Of a stretch of 64,000 nt of DNA, positions 33,879 through 42,079 are shown one piece after another (the first letter of the stretch is position 1; the number at the start of each line of letters is the position of its first letter). Position numbers and translations under genes: made by a program. The notes below the pieces were generated by a model. It was not told the origin of the DNA. It searched no databases and worked only from the letters and a program-made list of their open reading frames with translations. The stretch spans positions 1 to 64,000 of the forward strand of contig NZ_FNPH01000009.1 of NCBI RefSeq assembly GCF_900107255.1. The letters are read 5' to 3'. Source of the stretch: Micromonospora pattaloongensis (lineage in GTDB: Bacteria; Actinomycetota; Actinomycetes; Mycobacteriales; Micromonosporaceae).

Positions 33879-36122
33879 ATGCGCGAGGACGTGACCCGGG
33901 TCGGACGGGGCCGGCCCGACCGCCGCGGGGCGGCCCGGGACGAGCCGACCATCGCCGCGCATCCGGTTCTGCCGCGCCTGCCCGGCCCGCTCGTCGAGCG
34001 GCCGCGGCTGAGCAGCCTCCTCGACGCCGGCGGCGCCCGCCCGGTCACGGTGCTCGCCGCGCCCGCCGGCTGGGGCAAGACGACCCTGCTGAACGTCGGC
34101 GCCCGCCGGGCCGCCGCCCACCACCCGGTCGCCTGGGTGACGGTCCCGCCCGGCGACGACAGCCACTTCTGGAGCCGGGTCCACGCCGCGCTGCCACCGG
34201 ACGTGCGCGGCGAGCCGCCGCCCCGCGCGCCGGACGAGCGTTATCTCACCCGACTCGCCGACGCGCTGGCCCGGCAGCCGGCGCCGACGCTGCTGATCCT
34301 CGACGAGCTGGACCACGTCCGGAACGCCCGGGTCCTGCAGGGCGTGGCCTTTCTGCTGCGGCACGGCGTCGGACGGCTGCGGCTGCTGATCGCGGCGCGC
34401 ACGCCGCCGGCGCTGCCGCTGCACCGCTGGCGGCTCACGGGTGAGCTGACCGAGCTGGGCCCGCGGCGACTCGCGTTCAGTCGGGCCGAGACGGCGCGGT
34501 ACCTCGTCGGCCACGGCCTGCCGCTGGCCCGGCCCGAGCTTGACCGGCTGCAGGCCCGCACCGGGGGCTGGCCGGCTGCCGTACGGCTGGCCACGCTGGC
34601 GCTGGCCCACGCAGCAACCGGCGAGGCGGAGCCGTTCGCCGAGCATCTCGTGGCGCGGTTGCCCGACCGCGAGCCGCGCGGCCTGCGCGACGTGCTGCTG
34701 GACACGTCGATCGTGGACGATGTGACCTCCGGGCCGCCCGCCGACCCGGAGTTCGCGGTGGCGCACGCCGCCGCCCGGCCCGGTCCCGGGCCGGCCGGGG
34801 CCGCGCTGCGGGTGGCCGAACGCGCCGCGCAGCCGTTCGTCGGCCCCCGGCGGGCCCGCTCAGCGGTCATCGCCACCGCGTTGTGCCTCGCCGACGCGCA
34901 GCAGGCCGGCGATCGGGACCGGGTGCGGGTGCTCGCGGCGCGACTGCTCACCCTGGCCGCGCCCGGCGAGGGCCGCGGCCGCGACGCGTCGGAGCCGGCG
35001 GCGGCGCAGGCGATCGCGCTGACCGCGCTCGGCGAGGAGGCGCTCGCTGCGGGCGAGCTGGCTGCCGCCGAACTGCGGCTCGGGGCCGCCGTTGCCGCGG
35101 CGTACCGGTGCGGTCTGCAGGCGGCGCGGGCGGCGGCGCTCGGCCGCCTCGCCTTCCTGCGGGCCCTCCGCGGCGAGCTCACCGCCGCGCGGACCGCGGC
35201 GCGCGCGGCGATCGGCGCCGGACGGGACGGGCAGCCGTGCCGGACGCCGGGGGCCGGGTACGCGTATCTCGCGCTCGCGCTCGCGGCGTTCTTCCGGGAC
35301 CGGCTCGACGACGCCGAGACGCAGCTCTGCCTCGCGGCCGGCGACCACGACCTGGCCCTGCCGGCGTGGGTCGGCGCGCTGCGCGCCCTGGTGCGGAGCG
35401 CCACCGGCGATCGGCGGGGGGCGATGGCCGCGCTGCGCGCGACGCGACGGCGGCGGGGCCGGCCGGCGCCGGGCCGTTGCGCGGGGCAGTGGTGCGCCGC
35501 GGTGGAGGCGGAGCTGCTGCTCGGCGGCGGCGACCCGGACGCCGCGCGACGCCGGCTCGCGCCCCTGGTCGAGGGGCCCGCCGGCCCGCCGGCGCTGTTC
35601 GCCGTGACGCTGGCGCGGGGCGCGCTCCGGGACGGGGATCCGCACGTCGCGACCCGGCTGCTGCCGCCGTGGACCGAGGACCACGGGCTGCCGGTGCCGG
35701 TGCGGTTGGCGGCGGCCGTCGTCGAGGCGCGGGCGGCACGGGATCTCGGTGACCAGCGGCGGACGCACGCGGCACTGGCGCGGGTCCGGGAACTGGCCGA
35801 GCCGGAGGGCTACCGGCGGGTCTTCGGCGAGGTCGTGCCGGCGGCGCCGGCCCAGCTGGCCGAGCAGCCCGCGGGCATGGCGGTGTCGGCGGGCGGCCCG
35901 TCGGCGGAGACGCCGGCCGACCCGGCCGGGGACCCGCTGACCGATCGCGAGCTGACCGTGCTGCGTCATCTGCAGGGCGTGCTGTCGAATGTGGAGATCG
36001 CCGCGGAGCTGCGTCTGTCGGTCAACACCGTGAAGACGCACGTCCGCAGCATCTACCGCAAGCTGGACGCGTCGCGGCGACGGGAGGCGGTGCGGCGGGC
36101 TCGGGAGCTGCGGCTGCTCTGA
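33879..36122 (+). CDS. LAL-type LuxR regulator 2, shortened paralogue
   Basis: A 747-residue LAL regulator paralogous to the one at 27460. Walker A is APAGWGKT with Lys67, Walker B TLLILDELDH, and the RLRLLIAARTPPALPLHRWRLTGELTEL stretch is nearly the same as in copy 1. The C-terminal LuxR HTH (LTDRELTVLRHLQGVLSNVEIAAELRLSVNTVKTHVRSIYRKL) ends in the same EAVRRARELRLL. It is 156 residues shorter. The winged-helix block with RCHPLVGDLLHAQL and the adjoining helices of copy 1 have no counterpart. ATG 33879 has only a weak G-rich ribosome-binding site, so an in-frame GTG at 33870 is possible. The longer open frame further upstream lacks family sequence. Confidence 0.9.
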   Translation: MREDVTRVGRGRPDRRGAARDEPTIAAHPVLPRLPGPLVERPRLSSLLDAGGARPVTVLAAPAGWGKTTLLNVGARRAAAHHPVAWVTVPPGDDSHFWSRVHAALPPDVRGEPPPRAPDERYLTRLADALARQPAPTLLILDELDHVRNARVLQGVAFLLRHGVGRLRLLIAARTPPALPLHRWRLTGELTELGPRRLAFSRAETARYLVGHGLPLARPELDRLQARTGGWPAAVRLATLALAHAATGEAEPFAEHLVARLPDREPRGLRDVLLDTSIVDDVTSGPPADPEFAVAHAAARPGPGPAGAALRVAERAAQPFVGPRRARSAVIATALCLADAQQAGDRDRVRVLAARLLTLAAPGEGRGRDASEPAAAQAIALTALGEEALAAGELAAAELRLGAAVAAAYRCGLQAARAAALGRLAFLRALRGELTAARTAARAAIGAGRDGQPCRTPGAGYAYLALALAAFFRDRLDDAETQLCLAAGDHDLALPAWVGALRALVRSATGDRRGAMAALRATRRRRGRPAPGRCAGQWCAAVEAELLLGGGDPDAARRRLAPLVEGPAGPPALFAVTLARGALRDGDPHVATRLLPPWTEDHGLPVPVRLAAAVVEARAARDLGDQRRTHAALARVRELAEPEGYRRVFGEVVPAAPAQLAEQPAGMAVSAGGPSAETPADPAGDPLTDRELTVLRHLQGVLSNVEIAAELRLSVNTVKTHVRSIYRKLDASRRREAVRRARELRLL

Positions 36123-36185
36123 CCTCGCAACCCCGGCTCGGTCGAACGCGGGTGTGCGGCGCGCAGCAGCGGGTACCCGCGCGCC

Positions 36186-36377
36186 ATGACCGTCAACCCG
36201 ATCCAGTTGCAGAAGTTCCTCGGCGGCCTGGACTACCCGGTCGGCAAGGAGGATCTGCTGCGGCGGGCGCAGGAACTCGGCGCCGACACCAACGTGCTGC
36301 AGACGATCCGGTCGTTGCCCGCGGACCGCTTCAACTCACCGAACGATGTCAGCGAGGCGCTCGGCGAGCTGCGGTGA
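36186..36377 (+). CDS. DUF2795 small protein
   Basis: A 63-residue protein, MTVNPIQLQKFLGGLDYPVGKEDLLRRAQELGADTNVLQTIRSLP in short pieces, matching the DUF2795 pattern of a helical domain with a GLDYPVGKEDLL motif. Members are common in actinomycetes and function is unknown; some lie near stress genes, as here. It follows LAL regulator 2 by 63 bp on the same strand and converges on the DUF2267 fusion gene. Confidence 0.85.
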   Translation: MTVNPIQLQKFLGGLDYPVGKEDLLRRAQELGADTNVLQTIRSLPADRFNSPNDVSEALGELR

Positions 36378-36409
36378 CGTGGCGCGAGCCGCGTCGACGG
36401 GATCCGCCG

Positions 36410-37393
36410 TCACGACGCCATGCCCGCGCCGGCCTCGTCGATCGCCGCGTCCACCCGGCGTGCCAGGTCGATGTCGAGCGCGGTCACCGCACCCTCGGCC
36501 TGTTGCGTCCGTACCACCAGGCGCGCCGTGTCCGGACTGAGCCGGCCGATGTGCGGCGCGCGGCCCACGTCGTCGCGGAGCGCGGTCAGCCGACGGAGCA
36601 CCCGCTCCAGGTTCGCGCTCGGCAGCGTGATCTCCCGCGCCAGCCCGTTGGAGGTCAACGTCCAGTACGGCAGCCGTCCCAACGCGGTGGCCAGCTCCTC
36701 GCCGCTGAGCGGCGCGGTGTGACCGGTCGGCCCGACCAGCCCGCCCCCGGCGTTCGGCGGCGCCGTCAGCTCGTGGACGCCGTCGGGCAGGTGCAGCCCC
36801 TCGATCACCGTGGGGTCCTGTTCCATCAGCACGCTGAGGACGGCCTGACAGTTGTAGCGCGCCTGCTCCGGCGGGCGGTGCGCGATCCGGCCGACCTCCC
36901 GGATGAAGCCGGGCAGGTCCCGCGGCGGGCCGGCGTCGACGACGCCGTGGTCGTTGTGCAGCTCGCGCGGCACGCCCTGCAGGAACCGTTCGCGCTCCAT
37001 CTCGTCCAGCGCTCGCGCCAGCGCCATCACGGTGGCCTCCGCGGCGCGTCGCGCCTGGTCGAAGTCCAGCCCGGTACGCCGCCCGACCTCGGTCACGAGG
37101 TCGCGGTAGCGCACCACCGGCGGGGCCGCCGCCTGCGCGCCCGGCCCGTCGGGCTCGGGCATCGGCCACGGCCGTTCCGGCTCCTGCCGGACGGGCGGCC
37201 GCGCCGTGCCGGGGACGGGTTTGCGCGCCCCCGCGGGGGGTGGACCCTCGCGACGGTTCCGCGTCCGGTACTCGTGCTGTTTCGACGCGCCGGTCGTCAC
37301 CCCGGCCTCGCTCGGGCTCAGCCCCGCTTCGCGGGCGTCGCGGGCCAGGGCCCGCCGGGCCTGGTTGGTGCCTTCCTTGTTCTTGCCGGTCAT
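36410..37393 (-). CDS. DUF2267 / pterin-4a-carbinolamine-dehydratase-like fusion
   Basis: A 327-residue three-part protein. The basic N-terminus (1-60) contains GTNQARRALARDAREAGLSP-type sequence ending in SEAGVTTGASKQ. The middle (about 95-210) is DUF2267 (VRYRDLVTEVGRRTGLDFDQARRAAEATVMALA). The C-terminus (about 228-325) has the PCD/DCoH layout, with LPYWTLTSNGLAREITLP and later VVRTQQAEGAVTALDIDLARRVDAAI. Where active PCDs carry a His-His-Pro motif, this one reads GRAPHIGR, so the first catalytic His appears lost. It is downstream of surE and pfkB on the same strand, 29 bp from surE, so probably co-transcribed. Function is unknown; the PCD-like part may be structural or regulatory. Confidence 0.75.
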   Translation of the reverse strand: MTGKNKEGTNQARRALARDAREAGLSPSEAGVTTGASKQHEYRTRNRREGPPPAGARKPVPGTARPPVRQEPERPWPMPEPDGPGAQAAAPPVVRYRDLVTEVGRRTGLDFDQARRAAEATVMALARALDEMERERFLQGVPRELHNDHGVVDAGPPRDLPGFIREVGRIAHRPPEQARYNCQAVLSVLMEQDPTVIEGLHLPDGVHELTAPPNAGGGLVGPTGHTAPLSGEELATALGRLPYWTLTSNGLAREITLPSANLERVLRRLTALRDDVGRAPHIGRLSPDTARLVVRTQQAEGAVTALDIDLARRVDAAIDEAGAGMAS

Positions 37394-37422
37394 GGTGATT
37401 GAGGTTCCCGCCGTCGCGGCGA

Positions 37423-38271
37423 CTAACCCTGGCCGGCGTAGGCGGTGACGGACGGGACCGCGAGCTCCACCTCCGCGGCCTCGTCCACCGGGCGCAGCGG
37501 CGTCACCGCCGCGTACCCGTCGGCGAGCAGCGCCAGATCGGTGCCGGGGGTCAGGCGGGCGCCGTTCTCCTCGATGGAGGTCCGCAGGTAGCCCTCGCCC
37601 GCCTCGGCGATGGCCATCTCCACCTGTCCGAAGTCGGCCAGCGCCGCCCGGCGGACCCCGCGCACCTCGGCGGCGGCGACGTCGGGCACGTTGAGGTTGA
37701 GCACAGTGCGCGCGGGCGCGGCGAGCAGCGCCGGGATGAGGTCGCGGGCGACGCCGGCGGCGGTGGACCAGTGCCGCACGTCGTCGTCGGCGCTGTCCAG
37801 CGCGGCGATCGCGGCCAACGCCCCGCCGAGGTGCGCCGCAGCGGGCGAGACGACGTCGAGGGAGACCGCCATCGCCCGGTAGCCGCGACCGGCCGCGGTC
37901 AGCGCCGCGCCGACCGTGCCGGAGTGCAGTACGGCGTGGCCGGCGTTGGCGCCCCGGTTGATGCCGGAGAGCACGAGCTCGGGGGGCGGGCCGAACGCGC
38001 CGAGGCTGGCCAGCACGACAATGTACGCCGGCGAGGCGTCCACGCCGTACGCCGGGGTGCCGGTCAGGTCCGCCAGCTCCTGGGGGCGCACGCCGACCCT
38101 GCCCTCCCGGGTCACCGCGGTCATCGCCGCGCTCATCCCGCTCGCCTCGGTCGCCGGCGCGGCGACCACGACGTCGAGCCCGTGCTCCACGGCCGCCCGG
38201 GCGAGGTACCGGATCCCCGGCGCGCCGATCCCGTCGTCGTTCGTGATCAACACCCGTGTAGATCTGTTCAT
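37423..38271 (-). CDS. surE: SurE-family 5'/3'-nucleotidase
   Basis: A 282-residue metal-dependent phosphatase. SurE motifs are ILITNDDG with Asp12-Asp13 at the metal site, ATEASGMSAAMT, ELVLSGINRGANAGHAVLHSGTVGAA and the final YAAVTPL. SurE removes phosphate from nucleoside monophosphates and helps stationary-phase survival in E. coli. The ATG overlaps the stop of the PfkB-family kinase gene by ATGA, pairing a nucleotidase with a possible ribokinase or nucleoside kinase. Confidence 0.95.
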   Translation of the reverse strand: MNRSTRVLITNDDGIGAPGIRYLARAAVEHGLDVVVAAPATEASGMSAAMTAVTREGRVGVRPQELADLTGTPAYGVDASPAYIVVLASLGAFGPPPELVLSGINRGANAGHAVLHSGTVGAALTAAGRGYRAMAVSLDVVSPAAAHLGGALAAIAALDSADDDVRHWSTAAGVARDLIPALLAAPARTVLNLNVPDVAAAEVRGVRRAALADFGQVEMAIAEAGEGYLRTSIEENGARLTPGTDLALLADGYAAVTPLRPVDEAAEVELAVPSVTAYAGQG

Positions 38272-39206
38272 GGGCTCTTTGTTGCCTTGCCGAGCGGATT
38301 CAACCTCACCCGTTTGATGACTTCCCGGATCGCCTGCGCCCGTCCCGTTCCCAGGCCGTGCCGCGTCACGTTGAGCGCGCCGGCGGCCGCCCCGGTCCGG
38401 ATCGCCTCGTCCAGCTCGCCGCCGCGGGCCAGCACCGCGGAGACCCCGGCGGTCATCGAGTCGCCGGCCCCGCGCGGATCGGCCGTCTGCAGCCGCGGCA
38501 CCTCCACCTCGAAGACGTCGCCTTCGAGCAGGGCCAGGGCGGGGTCGCCGGCGCGACTGATCAGCACAGTCTCCGCCCCCTCATCGTGCAGCCGGTGCAG
38601 CGCCGCCACGAATTCGTCGACGCTGTCGCCCGCGGCACGCCCGTCCCGCAGCAGCTCCTCGTGGCTCACCTTGAGGAAGCAGACCCCGCCGTCGAGGACC
38701 GCGGAGAGGTGATCGCCGGAGAGGTCGGCAACGACCCGGCCCCCGTTGCTGGTGAGGTCGCAGGCGAGCCGTCGGTAGACCTCGGGGGCGACGACGGAGG
38801 GATCGGCCGGCCCGCTGAGGATGCTGACCGCGGCGCGGAAGCCCTCGGCCAGCGCCATGCCGTACAGCTCGTCGAGCTCATGCCGGCTCAGCGGCGTGCC
38901 CGGCGACTCCGCGAACGCCTGCCGGCTGCCGTCCCGGCGGTCGTGGATGTACCAGCCGCTCGTCGCCTGCCGCCCGACCATCCGCAGCTCGATCCCCTCG
39001 GCGGTGATCAGCTGCTCCAGGACGGTCCCGGTCTCCCCACCGAGGACCGCGCAGAGCGTCACCGGCACGCCGAGACTGTTGATCATCCGCGCCTGCCAGA
39101 TGCCCTGTCCACCGGGGTGCAGGTGCAGGTCGGGGCTGTCGCTCCCCTGCTCGATCGTCAGCGTGAGCTGCGGAAGGGGGGCGAAAACCATGACGTGTTG
39201 GCTCAT
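38268..39206 (-). CDS. PfkB-family carbohydrate kinase
   Basis: A 312-residue ribokinase-like enzyme. The C-terminal signature ADPRGAGDSMTAGVSAVLA includes the catalytic Asp, and an N-terminal sugar-site segment HPGGQGIWQARMINSLGV resembles 1-phosphofructokinase or tagatose-type members more than adenosine kinases. ATG 39206 starts the first gene of a leftward operon with surE and the DUF2267 fusion. The substrate is unknown; coupling to SurE suggests ribose or nucleoside salvage as one option. Confidence 0.88.
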   Translation of the reverse strand: MSQHVMVFAPLPQLTLTIEQGSDSPDLHLHPGGQGIWQARMINSLGVPVTLCAVLGGETGTVLEQLITAEGIELRMVGRQATSGWYIHDRRDGSRQAFAESPGTPLSRHELDELYGMALAEGFRAAVSILSGPADPSVVAPEVYRRLACDLTSNGGRVVADLSGDHLSAVLDGGVCFLKVSHEELLRDGRAAGDSVDEFVAALHRLHDEGAETVLISRAGDPALALLEGDVFEVEVPRLQTADPRGAGDSMTAGVSAVLARGGELDEAIRTGAAAGALNVTRHGLGTGRAQAIREVIKRVRLNPLGKATKSP

Positions 39207-39306
39207 CCGTCACATCGTGGCAGTTGTCCGACCCCGCCGGAGTGACATCCGGTGACACACGCCGATACCTGGCGTGAATTCCCGGCTTTCCCCCCGCCGT
39301 CGCCCG

Positions 39307-39367
39307 GGTGATCAAGGGGCCGGCAGCGCGGTCTACCGCCCGGCGCGCTGCCGGCCCCTTGATCACC
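39307..39367. repeat. 24-bp perfect inverted repeat between divergent genes
   Basis: Arms 39307-39330 and 39344-39367 are perfectly complementary around a 13-base loop. The hairpin lies 100 bp upstream of the kinase start and about 30 bp before the dehydrogenase start, where both genes point away, so it is not in a normal terminator position. Confidence 0.85.
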
Positions 39368-39398
39368 GTTCGGGGCGGGAGATGTGAGGATGGGCCGC

Positions 39399-40451
39399 AT
39401 GCGCGCAGTGATCTTCGACGACTTCGGCGCCCGGCCCGAGCTGCGGGACGTCCCGGACCCCGCGCCCACGCCCGGGGGCGCCGTCATCCGGGTCGAGGCG
39501 ACCGGCCTGTGCCGCAGCGACTGGCACGGCTGGCAGGGGCACGACCCGGACGTCCGGCCGCCGCACGTGCCCGGCCACGAGTTCGCGGGGGTGGTCACGG
39601 CCGTCGGCGCCGGCGTCCGCGGGTGGCGCCCCGGCGACCGCGTCACCGCGCCGTTCGTCTGCGCCTGCGGACAGTGCCCGGCCTGCCTCGCCGGCGACCA
39701 GCAGGTCTGCGAGCGGCAGACCCAGCCCGGCTTCACGCACTGGGGCTCGTTCGCCGAGTACGTCGGCGTCGAGAACGCGGACGTGAACCTGATCCGGCTC
39801 CCGGACGAGCTCGACTTCCCGGCCGCCGCGGCGCTGGGGTGCCGGTTCGCGACGGCGTTCCGGGCGGTGGTCACCCAGGGCCGGGTCGCCGCCGGCGAGT
39901 GGGTGGCGGTGCACGGCTGCGGCGGAGTCGGGCTGTCGGCGGTGATGATCGCGGTCGCCTGCGGCGCCCGGGTGGTCGCCGTGGACGTCTCCCCCGGCGC
40001 GTTGGAGCTGGCGCGCCGGTGCGGGGCCGCGCTCTGCCTGGACGCGACCGCCCTGACCGGCCCGGGCGCGGTCGCCGCGGCGATCCGGGAGGCGACCGGC
40101 GGCGGAGCGCACCTGTCGCTCGACGCGCTGGGCAGCCCCGCCACCTGCGTCGCCTCGGTGGAGAGCCTGCGCCGCCGCGGGCGCCACGTGCAGGTCGGCC
40201 TGCTGCCACCCGCGCAGGGTCGCCCGGCGATCCCGATGGAGCGCGTCATCGCGCACGAGCTGGAGCTGCGGGGCAGCCACGGGATGGCCGCGCACGCGTA
40301 CCCGGAGCTGCTCCGGCTGGTCACCGCCGGGGTGCTGCGCCCCGCCGAGCTGGTGACCCGCACCATCGACCTCGCCGAGGTCCCCGACGCGATGGCCGCG
40401 ATGGCCGGGCCCGCCGCGGCGGGCGGGATGTGCCTGATCCGCCCGGCCTGA
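39399..40451 (+). CDS. Zinc-dependent alcohol dehydrogenase
   Basis: A 350-residue medium-chain dehydrogenase. The catalytic zinc ligands appear in GLCRSDWHGW and GHEFAGVV, and the structural zinc loop has four Cys in CACGQCPACLAGDQQVC. The Rossmann motif is VHGCGGVGLSAVMIA with an Asp after VVAV, indicating NAD preference. ATG 39399 begins MRAVIFDDFG as in relatives, with GAGG nine bases upstream; GTG 39384 and ATG 39390 are in frame. Alcohol or polyol substrate unknown. Its leader could include the long hairpin just upstream. Confidence 0.93.
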   Translation: MRAVIFDDFGARPELRDVPDPAPTPGGAVIRVEATGLCRSDWHGWQGHDPDVRPPHVPGHEFAGVVTAVGAGVRGWRPGDRVTAPFVCACGQCPACLAGDQQVCERQTQPGFTHWGSFAEYVGVENADVNLIRLPDELDFPAAAALGCRFATAFRAVVTQGRVAAGEWVAVHGCGGVGLSAVMIAVACGARVVAVDVSPGALELARRCGAALCLDATALTGPGAVAAAIREATGGGAHLSLDALGSPATCVASVESLRRRGRHVQVGLLPPAQGRPAIPMERVIAHELELRGSHGMAAHAYPELLRLVTAGVLRPAELVTRTIDLAEVPDAMAAMAGPAAAGGMCLIRPA

Positions 40452-40491
40452 CGCCCCCGGCACGCGGCGGCCGTCCGGACGGCTCGGCGCG

Positions 40492-40884
40492 TCAGCCGCT
40501 CAGCACCGGACGGCCGAAGAGCGCGGCGTACCCGGACGGCAGTTGCGTCAGCACGTCGTGGAGCTCACCGCCGGTGATCGCGTCGGCGACGGTGGAGAGC
40601 ACCGCGCTGGCGTCCCACTGTGCGGTGCGGTCGCTGCCGCCGGTCCGCTCGGCCACCTGCGCCAGGAACTCCCGGGTGCTCAGCGCCTGCGCGGACGGCC
40701 CCGCCTGGTCGACGACGATCACCGCGGCCTGTACCGGAAGCTGCGAGGCGAGGTGCTGGGCCTCGCCGGGGTCGAGCCGCCGGGCGAGCACCGCCAGCAC
40801 GACCTGGGCGATCCGCTCGGCCTCCTGCCGGTCCCGGTACCCGCCGCGGTCCCGCACGTTGTTCAGGAACTGGTCGTACCTCAT
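40492..40884 (-). CDS. DUF2267 protein
   Basis: A 130-residue protein containing one full DUF2267 domain in two similar halves (MRYDQFLNNVRDRGGYRDRQEAERIAQVVLAVLARRLDPGEA and LSTREFLAQVAERTGGSDRTAQWDASAVLSTVADAI). The family is of unknown function and frequent near actinobacterial stress genes. A second DUF2267 module occurs in the fusion at 36410-37393. It converges on the alcohol dehydrogenase and is divergent from the BON-methyltransferase gene. Confidence 0.88.
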   Translation of the reverse strand: MRYDQFLNNVRDRGGYRDRQEAERIAQVVLAVLARRLDPGEAQHLASQLPVQAAVIVVDQAGPSAQALSTREFLAQVAERTGGSDRTAQWDASAVLSTVADAITGGELHDVLTQLPSGYAALFGRPVLSG

Positions 40885-40961
40885 CGCATCCCCCCATCGC
40901 CTGCGCCGGTCCGCGAGCCGCTACCCGGTCATCGCCTGAGGTACCCGCGCAGCCGACGGGG

Positions 40962-41783
40962 ATGCGTAACCACCGACCGGCCGGGCCCCGACCGGCCGGG
41001 CCACCGGGGGCGCGGGGCGACGGCGCGGCGGCGTTTCCCGGCCCGCCCCACGGGTACGCCGGCCCGGTGCACCGCGCCGAGCCGCTCTCGTCGCCGCGAC
41101 AGCGGCGCTACGACGACTGGCTGACGACGACCGCCGCGGACCTGCTCGCGCACGACGGGCGGCTGCGCGGGCTCGCGGTGCGGGTCCGCTTCGACGGCGG
41201 CGTGGCGCACCTGACCGGCGAGGTCGACGACGCCGACGATCTGCGTCGGGTACGGGAGGCGATCGGGCGGCTCGCCGGGGTGCACGCCGTCTGGGACCGG
41301 ATCCGGGTGGCCGGGCGCGAGCCGGTGATCATCGACATCGGCTGCGGGGACACGCTGCAGTACCCGGGCAACATCGGCTTCGATCGGCGCCCCGGCGGGT
41401 CGGTCGCGGCCGTCGCCGACCTGGCGCAGGGGCTGCCGGTGGCCGACGCCACCGTGGACCAGATCTTCGCCGTGCACGTGCTCGAGCATCTGACGGACTT
41501 CCTGCGGCTCGTCGACGAGTGCCACCGGGCGCTGCGCCCGGCGGGCGTGCTGCACGTGTTGTCGCCGTGGTGGCGGCACGTGAACGCGGTCGCGGATCCG
41601 ACGCACGTGCGCTTCTTCGACGTGCAGACCGTGAAGGGCATCTGCGCGCGGCCCGGACCGGTGCCCCGCTGGCGGCCGCAGCACGCCTCGTGCGACGGCG
41701 CCACGGTCTTCGCGGATCTGGTGGCGCTCGGGCCGGCCGACCCGGAGCCGGACGCCGGGCATCTGGCGCGGTTCTTCGACTGA
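40962..41783 (+). CDS. BON-domain plus class I methyltransferase fusion
   Basis: A 273-residue protein. Residues about 45-120 form a BON domain (LTTTAADLLAHDGRLRGLAVRVRFDGGVAHLTGEVDDADDLRRVREAIGRL in pieces). The rest is a class I SAM methyltransferase with VIIDIGCGDTLQYPG (glycine-rich SAM loop), ADLAQGLPVADATVDQIFAVHVLEHL and ALRPAGVLHVLSPWW. The start is uncertain: ATG 40962 has only a weak G-rich site, and GTG 41067 is an alternative just before the BON domain. A BON domain fused to a methyltransferase suggests membrane-associated methylation, perhaps of a lipid or glycan; inference. Confidence 0.75.
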   Translation: MRNHRPAGPRPAGPPGARGDGAAAFPGPPHGYAGPVHRAEPLSSPRQRRYDDWLTTTAADLLAHDGRLRGLAVRVRFDGGVAHLTGEVDDADDLRRVREAIGRLAGVHAVWDRIRVAGREPVIIDIGCGDTLQYPGNIGFDRRPGGSVAAVADLAQGLPVADATVDQIFAVHVLEHLTDFLRLVDECHRALRPAGVLHVLSPWWRHVNAVADPTHVRFFDVQTVKGICARPGPVPRWRPQHASCDGATVFADLVALGPADPEPDAGHLARFFD

Positions 41784-41957
41784 GCCGCGCGCCGGTGGTC
41801 GGTGCGCGGGGACGGCGCGCGGCCGGGCCCGACCCCGCCGTGCCTCTCCAAACCGGACGGTGGTGCGGCAGCCGCCGAAGAAAATCACCGGGATCGGCCT
41901 CTACGACGGAAATCATCAGCCGATCGTGCGGATTTGATCAAACCCCCGCGCGCGTCC

Positions 41958-41986
41958 TTGACGGTGAACAACGTTCACCATACGTT
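41958..41986 (+). promoter_or_regulatory. Promoter of the ABC exporter with embedded dyad operator
   Basis: TTGACG (41958-41963) and TACGTT (41981-41986) are spaced by 17 bp, a good SigA-type promoter. The spacer is filled by the perfect dyad GGTGAAC-AAC-GTTCACC (41963-41979), the size and position of a TetR-family operator. No repressor gene is adjacent. Confidence 0.8.
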
Positions 41987-42079
41987 TCGCACGCTCATCG
42001 GGCCCGGCGGCGTCCGCCGCCCGCCAGCGCGCCGCGTGCGGGGGCCACGGGGATCCTCGAAGAAAGAGACCGCACCACC

